The notes under the pieces are model-generated. The model was given only the letters and a program-made list of their open reading frames with translations. It did no database searches and had not been told where the DNA came from. Shown piece by piece: positions 50,566 to 64,000 of a DNA stretch of 64,000 nt. The position numbers were made by a program, and so were the translations under genes. The DNA comes from Pithys albifrons albifrons (Eukaryota > Chordata > Aves > Passeriformes > Thamnophilidae), in assembly GCF_047495875.1 (NCBI RefSeq), contig NC_092460.1, positions 5,384,520-5,448,519 of the forward strand, written 5' to 3'. The stretch's first letter is position 1, and the number at the start of each line of letters is the position of its first letter.

Positions 50566-53500
50566 AAACTGTACACCTCTGCCAAATTTTCCCTGTTGTA
50601 TTTAAACCAATACAACCTGTAGAGACATGTAAGAAGCTGCTTTTAACCAGGAGCAAAGTGCACAAGAAGAGAGGATTTGGCCCAGCAGCCCAGGTCTTTG
50701 TGCCTTATTCTCAGCTTTCCTGAGAAACTGTCACCTTCACATCAACAACACTTAGGTCTAAATTTGTTTCCCAAAAATCCTATTAGTAAAAGGTGAGACC
50801 AAAATCACAGCCCCTTTTTCATAATACACATAATCTCTTTAATTTAAGAGGAAGGTGTTTATTTCCTTTCTCACTGTCCAGTAAGAGTTTTGAATGGAAA
50901 AAGCACAGATTTTTCAGTGAAAACTTTCTAAAGCTTTCTGTTTTGATAGAGTCCCATGAGTACTTCCTGCACTTCATCTGTATTTTGAGAGACATTTCAT
51001 TGCAAGCACTGTCTGAAGAGAACAAGGCTGTTGGTTAAGATCAGAAATACAGACATTGGTCATCACAGTCATTCAGATACAAAGACCTTCATATTTCTGC
51101 ATTTCATCAGGCCTTTACACACACATCATGAAACACAAATCCTCACCAAAAGTCTTAAATTACTCACCTGAAATCAGAATATCAAATTTTATTCTAACAA
51201 ATACTAAATTATTCTCCACCTGAAGTCAGAATCCCTTTTCCCCTCATCTACAGTATTTCTACTGCAATTCACATCTATGTCAATACCGGAAGAGTTTATT
51301 TGCAAACAAAAATTAAGCAGTGAGAGAATCAGAAATCCAAAGCCAAAAACACCCCCCAAAATCCAACACCACCACCCAAAAGAAGTCATTAGAACATAAA
51401 ACCTGCTGAGACTTGTGGGATTTTAAAACAGAGAATTTAAAAGATAAGAATTTTTGTGTTAACTTTCACACTTTTGGATGTGCAAGAAGGATGCCTTCAG
51501 CTAGCAGGACAGTGTGGCAAGCATTTTAAATCCACATTATACAGAGGTAATTGGTAGCATGAAGGGCCAAAACTAGGTATACTTGAGATCAAAATTGCCC
51601 ATACCAAAAAAAAAAGTAATCCCAAAGGGCTTCTTGAGTGATCATTACATATTTTACTCATAGTATGTACCTACTTCAAATCCCCATAAGGATTTAATTT
51701 TTTTCCCCTTCTTGTCTCCCTGCAGGATGCCATTTAATGTAGACATGCAATGTAAGGCTGTGTCATTGTTTCCATCTACCTGGAAGGGATAATTTGCCAG
51801 AGAATTTTTTTTTCTTTGAAGAGGCTTCATTTAAAAAGGGGAAGTTACAGACCTGGTAGCCCAGTCCAACATGAATCCATCGAACTCATCCGCTGCTTGT
51901 GAGGGAAGGCCATTCATCAGCTATGAAGAAAGGATGCCCCTTCCCTTAGTGTAAACCCAGGGAGGAATTTAAACGTTTCCCTCAAATGCGTGCACACAAG
52001 AAGCAGAAAAGGAGGCAGCTTGCCCAGTAAAATGCTTCTGTGGATTTGCCCCTCTGTTTGCATCCCTTGATCAGCTCTCACCCCACATTTCCTTTAGTTC
52101 TGTGTTTATCCAGCACTCATTCCCATCAGTGTCAATCTGAGAAGAGCCAGGAAATGTGCTCACATCAGATCTCACTTAGATCTTTTCTGCTCACCCAGCT
52201 AACACACAAGTGTGTGAGCAGTGTTGAACTACTTGATCACCAGAGATGCTCTTAGGCAAGAGACTGTCAGACCTCAAAGCATTAGCTTGGAAACCTGGGG
52301 GGGGCATCAGTGTACCCAAAACATGTAGCCATGGCCCCAGGAGTGTAGCTTGAACCACTACTGCTTGTCTTGGAGGGTTCCTTTTGTCAATCCACTGGGA
52401 AGGACCAACACTACTTTCTGTATTGGGAGGCTTGATAAAGAATAGCACAGCCTGGGCCAAACTGTACACAGCTAAGTGACTGGAATACATGAGCAGACAC
52501 ACGGCTTAGCCTTCCACACCCTGCCCAATGATGTAGTGCATGAGAACAGGGTATTCAAACTGCTTCAGACAGCCTTAATTATTTGGCACAGCAGCTCCCA
52601 TGGATATGGCCAAAGTGAGCTGCCTCCTCTCCAAGGAGCTTGTCAGTAGGAATGCTAGACCTGGAGCTCATGTTGCCTGCTTTCCCAGCAGTTAATGCCA
52701 TTACTCTGGCATAATAAAATAAAAAGGACACTGTGTACAGATGTGGGAGAACTGAGGAAATACTCTAGTGATTTCCATGAAAAGTCATTGCCCAGCAGGC
52801 CTTAATGCAAAGCTATTAGCAACACAAAGGCCTTGCTCAGCAGCAAGTCAAGTCTGCTCGGAAGGGTTTAGTCTAGAGTAGCTAAAGTTACCTGTTTTCA
52901 TAACCTTCCAGCTCTCATTTGGGCTGTCCTGGTTACAGATATCTGTTTGCCTATGGATCTCCAAGCAGTGCAGAACAGCCACTGCTGCTTTGGTCCAAAA
53001 CTCTAAATCAGTATCAAGGAACACAGTACTTGCCTCACACCCATGTCTTCATCCAATTAATTAGCCCTGACCATCACCAGAACCTCCAGAAGTTTTTTAA
53101 ATTTTAATACAGGCAAAGAGGAAGCTGCATGTTGTAGCTCACAAACATTCCCATATACACCAGCAGGAGTTCCTGTATCAGATACACCTGATCCTTATCA
53201 GGGAGAGCTATTTCTGAAGTAGATTATTCTGTCTGGAGCTGATAAAGTCTACCTCACTTAATTTTCCCTGGCAGTGGCTGGATTTACTGGAACCAAGGAG
53301 GTATTGGGGGCTACAAATATGGTAGAATCAGAGCTCAAGATGTGTGGAAATCCTGAAGAATGTGCTATCTAAGCCAAGGAACCCAAGTTCTGCTTCTTAT
53401 AAAGAGCTAAATCCTACTCCATTCATGTAAGGTGATCACAAGACCTCTCAACACCTGTCTATTTTTCATTGAAAATGATCTTCCTCCCTATGAAGAAATG

Positions 53501-56500
53501 TTTTTAACCACCTGCCCCATTTCTCATCCTCTAAGTGCAAAAGGTGCTGCCTAAAGCCACTATGATGTCCCTGCTGAACCTTGCTGACATATAATCAAAT
53601 ATGTGACTGACATTGATTCTCATAACTACCTCCAGAACAATGCACACAAGGTCAGTTAGTACTTCTGGGACACGTGTGTCCTTGGGAAAGGACATTTCTA
53701 TCTGAAGCATGAAAGTCCCTCAGGTCTCTGCTACCAGGGCTGTTCTGGTGCACATCTGCAGTTTTCACCATTGCCTGCACATCAACCAAAGCTCCTGCAC
53801 GTGTTTCCCACCCCCTCCTACCACAAAGTACTCCTGACAAACTGCTAAGCAAGAGGCACACAGTCACTGTCCCTGCTCTGGTGTGGGCATCTGAGAGGTC
53901 AGGGCTGCTGGATGCTGCTCTGAAAGGCCAAGGAAAGGCCACCCAATGGTGACACTAACTTGTCTCAGACAGAAAATAAAAATATATCATTTATCATTTC
54001 TACATATTATTAGTAGAAGCAGCTCAAGGTGCAGGCGCTGGCACTTCCCTGTATCCTAAGTGTTCATGAAGCTTTCCTTGATGTTAGCAAGTCTATTAAT
54101 AAAGTGTTGCAAGCAATCAGAATTGCTCCACCAGTCTGGGAGGGGTAGTGTTGGTGACATCGTGTTCCAGCTGAAAGTCACATAAAAATCCTCAATACCT
54201 TTTTCTGAAAGGCATCATCATCATCAAATAGGAAAGTGCAGTCACAGCACCTCCTAATTAATGGGAAGTCACAGGCCCCATTAGCACTGCAGATCCTCTT
54301 CCACTGGTGGTGAGTGAACAGAATTCTTACCCAGCTTGGGCATTATCAGTAGAATTCAGCAGCATGTCCAAATGCAAAGAAAAAAAATGTAGCCATATGC
54401 TGACCTTCCCAGGTCTGCTGTAGCCCTTTGCTTTGTCATGTGACTGAGCATGGGGTGAAGCCTCCGTGGCCATTGTCTCCCTAGGTGATGGAGAGGGCTT
54501 TGCCCTGGATCTCAGCAGCAGGGTGATGCCTTTGCTGAGTGCAGACACATCGGAAACCCCTTGTCAGCACTCTGGGGAGATGCTGTCTGAGCTCACTGCA
54601 GAGTGTTAATACTGGAAAGATCATGTAGGCCTCATTAAGAAATAGTTTTGTTCTTGAGTCTTTGTCTTATTTTTTAAAACACCCAGGAGACAACAGAACA
54701 ACCACATTTCCTCTTACACTCAATTTTCTGATGGGGGACCTGGAGTGCTCACTGCCAGATGTTGCCCTGTTTTCATACAATCCTTGTGACATAAGCATCA
54801 ATCCCAGCAGCTACATTTGCTTGTGATATCAATGCACAACAGCAGCCAGGAGAAGGTTCTAGGGGTGGCTAACGGGGCCATATGTGCAAGATCATATATT
54901 TTAGATGCAGTGTTTGGGTTCTAAACATGTCTTGCTTAAACCACAAAACATCAAGCTGCCTCTGCTCAGCAACTCACCACCCCCATGCTTATTCTTTGTC
55001 ACCATTCTTGCACATGCATCATGCTATTCATGATATTTAGGTATATTATTTTAAGTGAAAAATCAAGTGTGGGAAAAACAAACAGCTACTTCTTTTATCC
55101 AAATTCTTGCCTGGATTTCTATAATACTTTCTAGAAAACTGCATTATTATTGTGAAGAAAGACGTATGTTAAAACTGTGTTGGTGCATATATTTACAATC
55201 TCTCCTACACTCAGCATGAAGAAATAATTCACCACAAATAACGACATTCTGTTCCCATTCCAGTGTTGCCCAGTTCCTCAGATCTCCACACAACTGCAGC
55301 ACAAGAATTCAGAAGGAGGCATCCAGACCAGAGGAGGGCAGGGAATGCTTGCTGCAAGGTCTGTGAGGGAACCCACAGCTTACCTTTCTCCTGACCTGTT
55401 TGATTTTCCCTTCCTTTGCTATCTAAATAAAGCCAAAGGAAAAGGCCACTTGAACAACACTCAGTCCAGCAGCACTACAAACTGCTATCAAGTTTTAGAG
55501 CCATCTAAGGCTCGAGGTAAACCCTCCAGCACCAAACCAGAAGAGACCAGCTGAGGAAATATGAGGAGCCTTCAAAGACACTCATCTGGGAGACAAAAGG
55601 ACCTTCTGGTGGGATCTCTGTGGATTGAAAATGCTAAGTAAGGACCTGGTCCTAGGACCTCACTGAGTATATTCTCTTGATCAGAGAAAACCCTGGACCT
55701 GTTCTCTGCTATAAAGGGGACATTAAAAATGAGAAGGAAGCAGAGGGGAATTCCAGAGAACTGAGTCGGGGAGCAGAGAAAAAAAAACTTTGTTGCATGT
55801 CTGGCATGCACCTGACTGACATTTCACTCTTAAAAATGCTCCCAGTAGATAAATTCAGATAAAGGGATAGAAGTCTTATGATTCAAACACGTGTTGAATA
55901 AGAAACCACATAAATGAAAATATCAAGGATACACTGACTGATGAAGCAATGAGCTCTATTCTGTAAACATATTTTCAGAGGAAAATCATGTGCCTTGTAT
56001 AAAAAAAAATTACTTTCTTTTGGCAAAGCTCTATGAAAGTTCAGTAAGTCACAGCCAGTTACTCACAGTGGGATATCAAGCTTGCTTTAGGCTGCTTTAT
56101 ATCGTAAGGATCTATTTCTTTTAGCAACACTGTCATGTTCGGTCCTTTAAGTGTGACATAGCAGGACACCAGCAGCAACAGGGCTCCCTGGCAGAATCAT
56201 GGGGCTCTTGGACCATGTGCCATCCGGGAAGCTCCAAACCTGAGCTCCTGTTGGCTGCCAGCTACAGGCAAAGTCAAGCAGGAAAGTCCTTCCAAATAGT
56301 TGCTCACTCACCAAAATTAGGTCACTAAGGGGGAAGAAATGTCCCTGCAGACTGTAACAGTGAGAAACTTCCTACGTAAATTACGTGGGACTGGCAGCCT
56401 CTACCAATGCCACTCAAAGCACCCTCCCACCTCCAGGCTCCTATGGAGAGGGCAAAAGCAATGGGAATTTTCCATTCTCTTAAAAAGGTTTTTTTCTTTC

Positions 56501-57258
56501 ACCCATTCTCAGCTTCTGTGGAACACTTCAGAGTGGGATTTATGAAATACCTGTGGACTAAGTGCTAGAGGAGTCCAAAATCTGTGGTGTAGGCTTGTGT
56601 CTGCAGTTGAGAGTTTCCATACTTGGCTGCCCAACATCTCTGCCCTGGAGTCCACTGGAGTGCATGGACTATTCTGCTCAGTGGGCCCAGGATGACAGTA
56701 GATCTTCTGCAATGGCTTTCACTACACAGAACACACAGGAAGCCACAAATATACTCACTAGAATCATCCCCAAAGATGCAAAACTAGGCATAGCCTTGTG
56801 CTTGACAATTTTTCCAATCCTCACATAAATCTCTTTTGCTCAGTATTGCTTTGGTTTTCATTTCTCCCATCTAACACACCAACATCAGAATTGTGACATC
56901 AGACCGTGCTATCAAGGTGTTGCTTGCCACACTCTGAGCTGCAAGGATGGGCACTTCCTAGCAGGAACTCAGGTACCATGAAGTCTATAACACTACTTTT
57001 TGTACACATTGCTTTTACTCCTAGCTTTCTAAGCTCAGTCAACAGAACTCAGACAATGACAGGGAGGAAATTGGTTTAGAACAGAGAAGAAATATTTCCA
57101 ACTAAAATCACTGAGACGTCTTTGTTTTCAGCTCTGCAGAAATGTCAATGCAACCGTGAGGACATTTATCTGGAATTTTGCACTAGTGTGTATTTATCCC
57201 TAGCATTGCCCATAGACTTGCAAACCAGAGGACTCTGAACAATCACCATAAGGAGCTG
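50566..57258. other. Intergenic sequence with no recognised gene
   Basis: Non-coding, AT-rich DNA with scattered CACGTG boxes at 53671-53676 and 55888-55893, at chance frequency. No protein frame above 103 codons and no known repeat was recognised. Confidence 0.5.
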
Positions 57259-57350
57259 TTACTCATGTTGAGTATTAGTGCATGCAGTGAGTAGTCCCAC
57301 TGTACCCAGTGTGACTGTTTCCTCAGAGAGGTACTACTCAACATGAGTAA
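57259..57350. mobile_element. Old palindromic MITE-like element
   Basis: Two perfect 16-bp inverted arms, TTACTCATGTTGAGTA (57259-57274) and its complement (57335-57350), enclose a 60-bp loop. The loop contains GTGAGTAGTCCCACTG followed by CCCAGTGTGACT, a second partial inverted repeat. The words ACTCA...GAGTAGTCCCA are typical of palindromic non-autonomous elements seen widely in turtle, crocodile and bird genomes. It is non-coding and could fold into a long hairpin. Confidence 0.6.
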
Positions 57351-60300
57351 AAACATTACAGCTTGAGACAGGGTGAAGGTGTGCAATGACACCAAACATC
57401 AGCATCTCTCCAAAATGCCTCTCCAATGCTCTTGAAATCTGTTTGACATCACTGTATCAGCAGCTTATTCTCTGGGTGTGGAGCCTCATAGGTTGCCCCA
57501 GTGATTCTCAGGACACGATTTGATTCTTTGTTTCAAGAATTCTATTGTCCTGTTCCCAGAGGCCACCCTCCTTGAGGGGTCTTGGACAGGGCCTTAAAGC
57601 CAGTGGAAGGGTTCCTGCAGCCAGGTACCATTACTCCCCAGTCTGCATCCACGGCCATTTTAAGCCAATTTTCCCTACAGGCGCACTCCCAAACACTCAG
57701 TTCAAAACACAGAGGCACCAGAGCACATCAGCTGACTAAAATCAAAAGTACTGTATCTCAACCATCTGTTAAAAAATGTGGGACCATTGACTCATTTAGT
57801 TTCATCTAACTCTACCAGCACAATAAAAAGCCACATGCCTTCTGGAGAACAATATCAACATGTGTGGGAGGATATCATCTCTGCAAGATGGGGTGGGATG
57901 TTGTAGTTAAGAACAACTCCTCGGGGTTTGCATTGAACTCTGTCAGGTCAGAGCTACAGCAGATTGGCACTTGCCAGAGATTTTTTGGGGTCTGGGCCAT
58001 TCCCTTCCCTGGCAATGTAAACTTTTTTTGGGGGACCCCTCCTTTGACTGGGGATTTGGTGATACAAAACCAGATGGGAGTTTGTCTGCTTTTACCACTC
58101 TATTTCAGATGACTTTTAAGCAATTCTTTTTTGAGCTGAAATTATGCAAAATTACCAAAAAGAAGATGCAAGCAGCAACCTCTCCCACCTCCCACTGGGC
58201 TGTCCCAGTCTCATCTGGCAAGTCCTGATTATCTGGGATTGCAGTAATTCTGGGAGATTACTCACAGGCTGACCACAACCTCTTGCAACAACTTTTCCAG
58301 ACCAGGAGGAGTGAAAGCTGGTGAAGATCAGTTTAACAGAGCATGCCTCAGTTCACGGGAGCTGCTGAAGAAAACAAATAATGAAGGAAATCAGCCCTTG
58401 TCCAAGTTCAGCATTTGAAAGTTGAAGTCTTCTGCTCATGAGCTCACCATGCTCTGCTGAGCAAGTGGAAGAGAAACATTTTCTCTCTATAGCGTGACTT
58501 CAGGAAAGGAAGTTGTGTGGGCAGAAGCACCAGGGTGACTTAAATACAGTGATGTCTCCTTCCCTGGTACTGAGACTTGGGAGCACCTGCTTTCTTCCAG
58601 TTGGGGCAACTTCAATGGCAAGATGTATGGAGGAAAATATTCAGTACCTCCTGCTTTAGAGATATTTATTTCTACAGCCAGTTATGACTCCAGCAAAAAA
58701 GTTTTTATTGCTACCTCTCATGCAGATTATTTATTGTAACTTCCTTTTTTGAGTGGGCTGTTTATTTTTAAGCAAGTGCTGTTACATTTTTCACTAGATT
58801 ACTAATAGCCACGTGCTCTGGCTGCTGAAGCTGAATAAGCTGATGTAACTGTAGGTCAGGATCTCAGCTCCCTCCTTACCCTGTCCCCAAAGTAAACATA
58901 CAAAGGATGAATTTGAGGTATTCTCTAAGACTCCTGTCTACTTTCCACTTGGAGGATAAGGCAGAGTCCCACTTCCAGCACAGCCACCAGGCCTCTGGGA
59001 CCTAACAGGTGGATGAGACTCAAGTGAAACCTATACCCACCATCAACAGGGCTTTGCAAAATACAGGGTTAAGTAAGAACTTTGCATTTAAAATTACTTT
59101 TGCAAGAGCCTTTTATTTATGATGGAGCTCTTTCAGCTAGCAGCAGTTCAGGAATTTCTCATCCTTACTTGGGAGGCTACTTTCCAAAGCCCCAGTGGCT
59201 CAGATAACAGCAGGATGCTGTAATGTGCACCCAAATGCTCTCCTGGTTTTGGGATGCTTTGGGGGTTCCTTGGTCCAGCAAGCCCTTTTCTGTGTGGCAT
59301 GGGCCACCTCAAAGCTCCTCCTCCCCCGTGTTCTCCGCCACCAGATATTTTACCCTGCTGGGAGTTGGGCAGTTTTTGTTTTGGTTTTTATTGTGTGCAT
59401 CTCTAGAAATGAGGAAATAAAAATAACTCTAGGTTTCCTGAATATGCCTTGCTCTCATGAGAAGAGCTTACTGGAAGCACACATTCCTGGATAGGCCAAA
59501 CAGCCCTGGGCTGCCCTTGCTGGGTTCAGAGTAAGCCTTGTTGGAAAACTGTTGCAACAATCAGGCTGCTTGGGTTGTCTCCTTACACTCATCTGTGGTT
59601 TGCTCTTGGGCATTGAGCAAGATGGAGCAGGGCCAAGGGCCACTGAGCATCATCAGCTTTGGAGTCAGACCATCCCTCTGCTCAGGGGAACTGACTGAAA
59701 ATGCTTCATCTGCTCATCAGTCTGCCAAGGACCTGGTAGTAAAAACCTCCACTCTTCCCAGACAAAAGATTTTAAGGAGACAAAATACACCCACCAGCAA
59801 TTCCTAGGTTATTCATATTTACACATGTCAGAGAAAAATGCCCCTTTCCTGCCCAGGACACCATTTTCACAGTACTTTCAGTTGCTGAGATGAGTCCAAG
59901 ATTTGGAACTCAAGTATTCAAGTGGTTGGTACATCTGCCTGAAACTTGCCATATGGCTACTGAAAAAACAATATCAATTTTTCTACCGTTCAGAGTGAAC
60001 ATTGCTGGAATGAGCATGCTCAGCATTCCTCTGAAGCAGAAATTTTGGATCAAGCCTTCAGCATATTGCTCAATTTTCCATTCTTTTGCAGGAAAACAGT
60101 TTACCAGTTACAGAGTGGAAGAGGGCAGCAGAGAGGTTTCCAAACAGCTCAGCACAGCAGCATCAGTCCTCTCACTTAATGACCTCACCATATGCCACTA
60201 CAGATACCATCCAAAAACTGCTGTGCCCCATAGTTCTTGGATGCAGAAGTCACAGCTCCTTTTACAAGATCAGATCAGAGGTTTTGACTAACTTCTGTAA

Positions 60301-61089
60301 TTAGGAAATACCTATTTCACTTTACCCCTTTCCACTTGAAATGCCACAAAAAGCTCTGTGGAAACTTGACATTTTCTTATTTTAACAAGATAGATTTAAA
60401 TTCAAGTTTATGTTTCTCTCAGAGCACAGTCTGAGCCCATTGCTGTTTAGCAAGGCACACACGAGTGTTCCACTAAACAACTCAGTGTTTGTGCGATTTA
60501 TAGCTCAGGCTGCAGTCAGTGTCTAAGCCCTGAAATCCGTATTTAGTTCCCAGTCCTGCCGTTCTGGGCTGTCTGCAGCAGATGGTGCTGCTGACTCGCC
60601 GGGAGCCGACACACTTCCACCCTGTGTGGAGATGCACGCACTGGGAGCGAGTTAGGATGGGGAAAGGGCCCAGAGCACGATGTCTCCCAGCAGTCTTTGT
60701 GTTTGTCACCCCTCCAAGGGCTGTCCAGCACTAGCTACATCCATGCTAGTCTTCAGCTAGCAAGTAGGCTGGGCACAGGTAGATTTTAGGATGTATCAAA
60801 GAAAATACATGAATCCATTTATTTTCTAAAGTGTAGGATCCATTTTGGGAGTGAAAAAATTATTTTCTTATATAAATGTAAACATATTTAGGATCCCACT
60901 CTTAAACCCTACTTTCATTCTGATGTTTTCAATTTCTAATCAGAGTCACTGCCCTGTGCTCATTTCTAAGTTAATTAGAGCACCCCCTTTTTCCTCCATT
61001 GAAAACAGGTGTTTAGGTCTTTCCAAAATGCTTCAAGAGAAGCTCTTTTTCTGTGTGACAACACCTGGGGAGGTGATGGGTATCCACTA
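57351..61089. other. Intergenic sequence with no recognised feature
   Basis: AT-rich DNA with one CACGTG at 58810-58815. The longest frame is 133 codons (59890-60291) with no recognisable domain. No repeat family was recognised. Confidence 0.5.
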
Positions 61090-61445
61090 TGTCCTAGTTT
61101 TGGCTGGGATAAAGTTAATTTTCTTCCAAGTAACTGGTACAGTGCTGAGTTTTGGATTTAACATTGGTAACACACCGGTGGTTTAGTTGTTTCTGAACAG
61201 GGCTGACACAATGTCAGGTATTTTTCAGCTTCCCATGCTCTGCCAGGGAGCAGGTACACAAGGAGCCAAGACACAAGGAGCAGGGAAAGCTGCCCCAAAT
61301 GGCCAAAGGGATAATTCAGAACAGAGAATGTACATAAACTGGAAGGCAGTGAGCAACTGTATTGTGCATCACTTATTTCTCTTGAATTTTACTTCTCTCT
61401 CTCTTTCATTACTATTATTGTTATTACTAGAAGTATTATTATTGG
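61090..61445 (+). mobile_element. Avian endogenous retrovirus solo LTR (ERVL-like), partial
   Basis: It starts with TGTCCTAGTTTTGGCTGGGATAA, AGTTAATTTTCTTCC, then CAGCTTCCCATGCTCTGCCAG, CCAAAGGGATA, ACATAAACTGG and GAGCAACTGTATTGTGCATCACTT, and ends in a TATTATTGTTATTA stretch. This order matches a well-known bird LTR family that begins with TG. The usual 3' end is not recognisable after about 61445, so the copy is truncated or diverged there. No internal retroviral genes flank it. Confidence 0.8.
61386..61445 (+). repeat. CT and ATT-type simple repeats in the LTR 3' part
   Basis: A CTCTCTCTCTTTC run is followed by imperfect TATTATTGTTATTACTAGAAG and TATTATTATTGG. It lies in the variable 3' segment of the LTR-like element and is probably length-polymorphic. 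Confidence 0.6.
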
Positions 61446-62845
61446 TCTACTCCATCACCCTCAGGTCAGACTATGTCCTGGGACAACTGCAGCCTCCATA
61501 TAGTGAACAGTGGCTTGTTTTTGCAAGCTCCAGTGGAAACCATCAAAATGACCCTATGATTTTTCACCAAATCAATATCTGAGAGCATAAATTCCTCACC
61601 ACATAAAGTAACATATCAGTTCTAAATAATAAATGAGGTAGAAGTACACAGCTGGGTTAGAAAGACCAAAGAGACAAAGCATTACATCATCTACCTCCAA
61701 TTGCCACCTGTTGCTGAATTGATACACAATCTTACCTTACAATCAATCAGCAAATCCTGCTTTTCTGTAGCATAACTCCAAACCCAGGATGGTTGTCTCA
61801 TGTCCTCACATATGGCATCAGCTGCTTTATACCCGATATAACACAATTTAGCAGAGGTATTGCTGCCACCCGACTTCATCTTCCAGTCCTGGGAGGAAAG
61901 AACTGGCTTACAGGTGACTTTAGACAATATCCCCCACTGCCAGAGCAGCAGCTTGGGTCCATTGAATTATTTTGCACCAACTTTTTCCAGCAGGCTGCTG
62001 GGAAGTCCTGCAGATCTGGCCAAGCCTCTATCAGCTGGACCAACCACAGGCTTCCTGCTATCCTACCCTGCTCATTTGGGGCAGCAGGACTCAGACAGAG
62101 AGACAAGATTTAAGAAATTAGGTACCTAAGTCATCTAGATTTCCAAGGAACAAATATAGCATATAATGTGCACTTTGAAGCTCCCAGGGAGTGTGAGCAC
62201 ACTGCAGAGCAGCAATTGAATATGCCTGCTGCAGGTTACCATTTTCTAAGCAGATGATTTCTGCATCACTTTCTGGATGGCTTTAAATCCATCAGGTGCA
62301 GTGTCAATGATGTTTAGTCTTATAAGCCCCTTTCACTAGCATGAACTCCAAAATAGACCAGTCTACATTTGCAGAACAATGACAGAACCCACAGACCATG
62401 AAAATTCCCATTTGGGGTGAAGATTTGCTGAATTTCTTTCCAACCCAGCAAACCCATCTGTGTTCTGATCCATATACTGAATAAGAGTCTCACTGAAGCG
62501 CAGTGAGGCTTTTTGCCTGTGGAAAGCAACTTTCAGCATAGGAAATTCACTCAGCATTGACTGATGAACAGGTAGTTGCTCTGCCATAACAGGATTTAGG
62601 AAGAATATTTTCCATGCCTGGTATTATTTTGATCATTGTTAGTAAATCACATTCACCTCTCACCCCTGCTGATCAGATTACAAACCCCAGCACAACAGCA
62701 GGGAGCTCAAAGCAGAAGACCTGGCACTGCTGCTTATGCCTGTAACATTCCTTTTGCAGATAAGCATCTCTTCTGGATTAACAGCCATGCCTTCTCCTCC
62801 CATAAACAAGTAACAGAGAGGATTTGCCACCTCATCAAATACACC
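61446..62845. other. Intergenic sequence with no recognised feature
   Basis: Non-coding AT-rich sequence between an LTR and a CR1. Frames are up to about 106 codons with no known domain. Confidence 0.5.
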
Positions 62846-63137
62846 CATAGAATAGTTTCAGGTTAGAGGGGACCTTACAGATCACCTAGTTCCAACCCCC
62901 TGCCATGGAAAGGGACATCTTCCACTAGACCTGGGTGTTCCAAGCCTTATCCAACTTGGCTTCAAACACTTCCAGGGATGGGGCAGCTACAGCTTCTCTG
63001 GGCAACCTGTGCCAGAGCCTTCCCACCCTCACAGGGAGGAATTTCTTCCTAATATCTAATCTAAACCTGCACTCTACCAGTTTAAAGCCATTCCCCATTG
63101 TCCTATCACTCCCTCTCCAGCTCTCTTGGAGACCTGA
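62846..63137 (-). mobile_element. CR1 retrotransposon, 5'-truncated copy
   Basis: Reading from the 3' tail (CATAGAATAGTTTCAGGTT), the sequence follows CR1 through CCATGGAAAGGGACATCTTCC, GGGCAACCTGTGCCAGAGCC and GGAATTTCTTCCTAATATCTAATC to CCCCATTGTCCTATCAC, about 290 bp in antisense orientation. A minus-strand frame still shows FRLDIRKKFL...RLPREAV, the C-terminal end of the CR1 reverse-transcriptase ORF. It is more intact than the plus-strand copies. Confidence 0.92.
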
Positions 63138-64000
63138 GCTCTCCTGCATAATTCCTTTTGGTTTATCATATAAAGAGTAAGAGATTACCCCCATCTCCCA
63201 CTGCGCATTCCATATTAGCACAGTTCTTATTTGGAAGCAGGAAGGTGATAACACAGCTGGATGTCTGAGCTTCAGTCTTTAACCAGGTTGTTGGATTTAG
63301 GGTCTGGGGAGACAAAACCAGCTCCAGTGACAGGTGCCTCAGCTCTGCCAGGGACAGCTGAGCACAGCAGGGAAGCTGCTTTGGCTCTCCAGAAGAGATT
63401 CTGGCTGTGTGTGTTTGCATATACCCATTCTGAAACACAGAGGAGCCTCATACAGGGAAAATAAATGTGATCTCTATGCAAGTGTTATTTGAGAGCTGTG
63501 ACTTCAATATTTAAAGTGTTCCTGGCTGCAGGTGCAGCACACTGGAGTTATCAACATTTCCTATGTTAGAAACAAAGCTGATGCTGACCCTAAGACTTAA
63601 ATTAGTAACAAGATTACTCAGAGAAAAATAATGTACTGAAAACCTTTATGGGACAAGGAAGTATGCCAAAAGTAAACTTGGCTAGCACTCTTAATAGATA
63701 GAAACCCATTTGTTTCTTTTTGAGTACTTAATTAAATTTCTCATGAATGCATTTGTAATAACAGTAATAAGCACCATATATGGAAATCTTCAATGACCCC
63801 TTAGCAAGGTAATTTCCTGAATTTGGCTTATATCTTAATAACATCCAAAGCCAACTAGACTAAAACACAGCTGGTATGCATTAATCCATTCTGAGTATGA
63901 GGGTGTGCATGGACTGGGTGTGTAAAATAAATTACTTTGGTGCTTTGACACTGAGTTTTATTGCCTGTAGAGTGATGCTTGATTGTATTCAGAAAAGCAG
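63138..64000. other. Intergenic sequence to the window edge, no recognised feature
   Basis: AT-rich non-coding DNA. Short overlapping frames near 63166-63481 show nothing recognisable. No exon of a neighbouring gene was found before the edge. Confidence 0.5.

Noticed and set aside
20161..58815. Set of five CACGTG E-boxes as an MITF autoregulatory array
   Set aside because: Five sites spread over almost 40 kb is no more than expected by chance for a CpG-poor genome, and they are not clustered.
44203..64000. Exons of FRMD4B, the expected upstream neighbour of MITF
   Set aside because: No FERM-domain peptide or other FRMD4B segment is recognisable in any frame. The gene probably lies beyond the window.

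Overview
This is a window of avian nuclear DNA. The evidence is several 5'-truncated CR1 retrotransposon tails ending in the bird/reptile ATTCTATG-type 3' end, two LTR-like repeats of types I recognise from bird genomes, one GC-rich CpG island in an AT-rich, CpG-poor background, and the N-terminal coding exon of a vertebrate transcription factor. I cannot fix the species; the LTR types would fit a songbird or other neoavian.

The only protein-coding sequence I can support is MITF exon 1A on the minus strand (ATG at 43297, splice donor after 43194). It encodes the first 34 and two-thirds residues of the MITF-A isoform. The exon sits in a CpG island (about 42890-43745). The island carries two full palindromic CRE sites (TGACGTCA), two divergently oriented ACTAYRNNNCCCR (ZNF143-type) elements, GC boxes and a short GCC run just upstream of the ATG.

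Because MITF runs leftward, 1-43193 is the first intron of the MITF-A transcript, at least 43 kb long. I found no MITF common exon (1B onward) and no alternative first exon there that I can recognise. It holds three plus-strand CR1 fragments, one possible cryptic exon with local CpG enrichment (35755-35932), and a second CpG-richer patch (38100-38740).

From about 43700 to 64000 is sequence upstream of MITF. It should lead towards FRMD4B if the usual vertebrate gene order holds, but no FRMD4B exon is visible. This part holds two minus-strand CR1s, two LTR-like repeats, an old palindromic MITE-like element and a cluster of TTTAA-rich old repeat-like sequence.

The most unusual structure is a roughly 115-bp unit present twice in direct orientation, once on each side of exon 1A (42605-42722 and 44003-44118). 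The upstream copy splits a CR1 element in two, with TTGA microhomology at one junction. All five CpGs of the intronic copy are CA, TG or otherwise lost in the CR1-embedded copy. I see no operons, CRISPR arrays, tRNAs, rRNAs or bacterial features.
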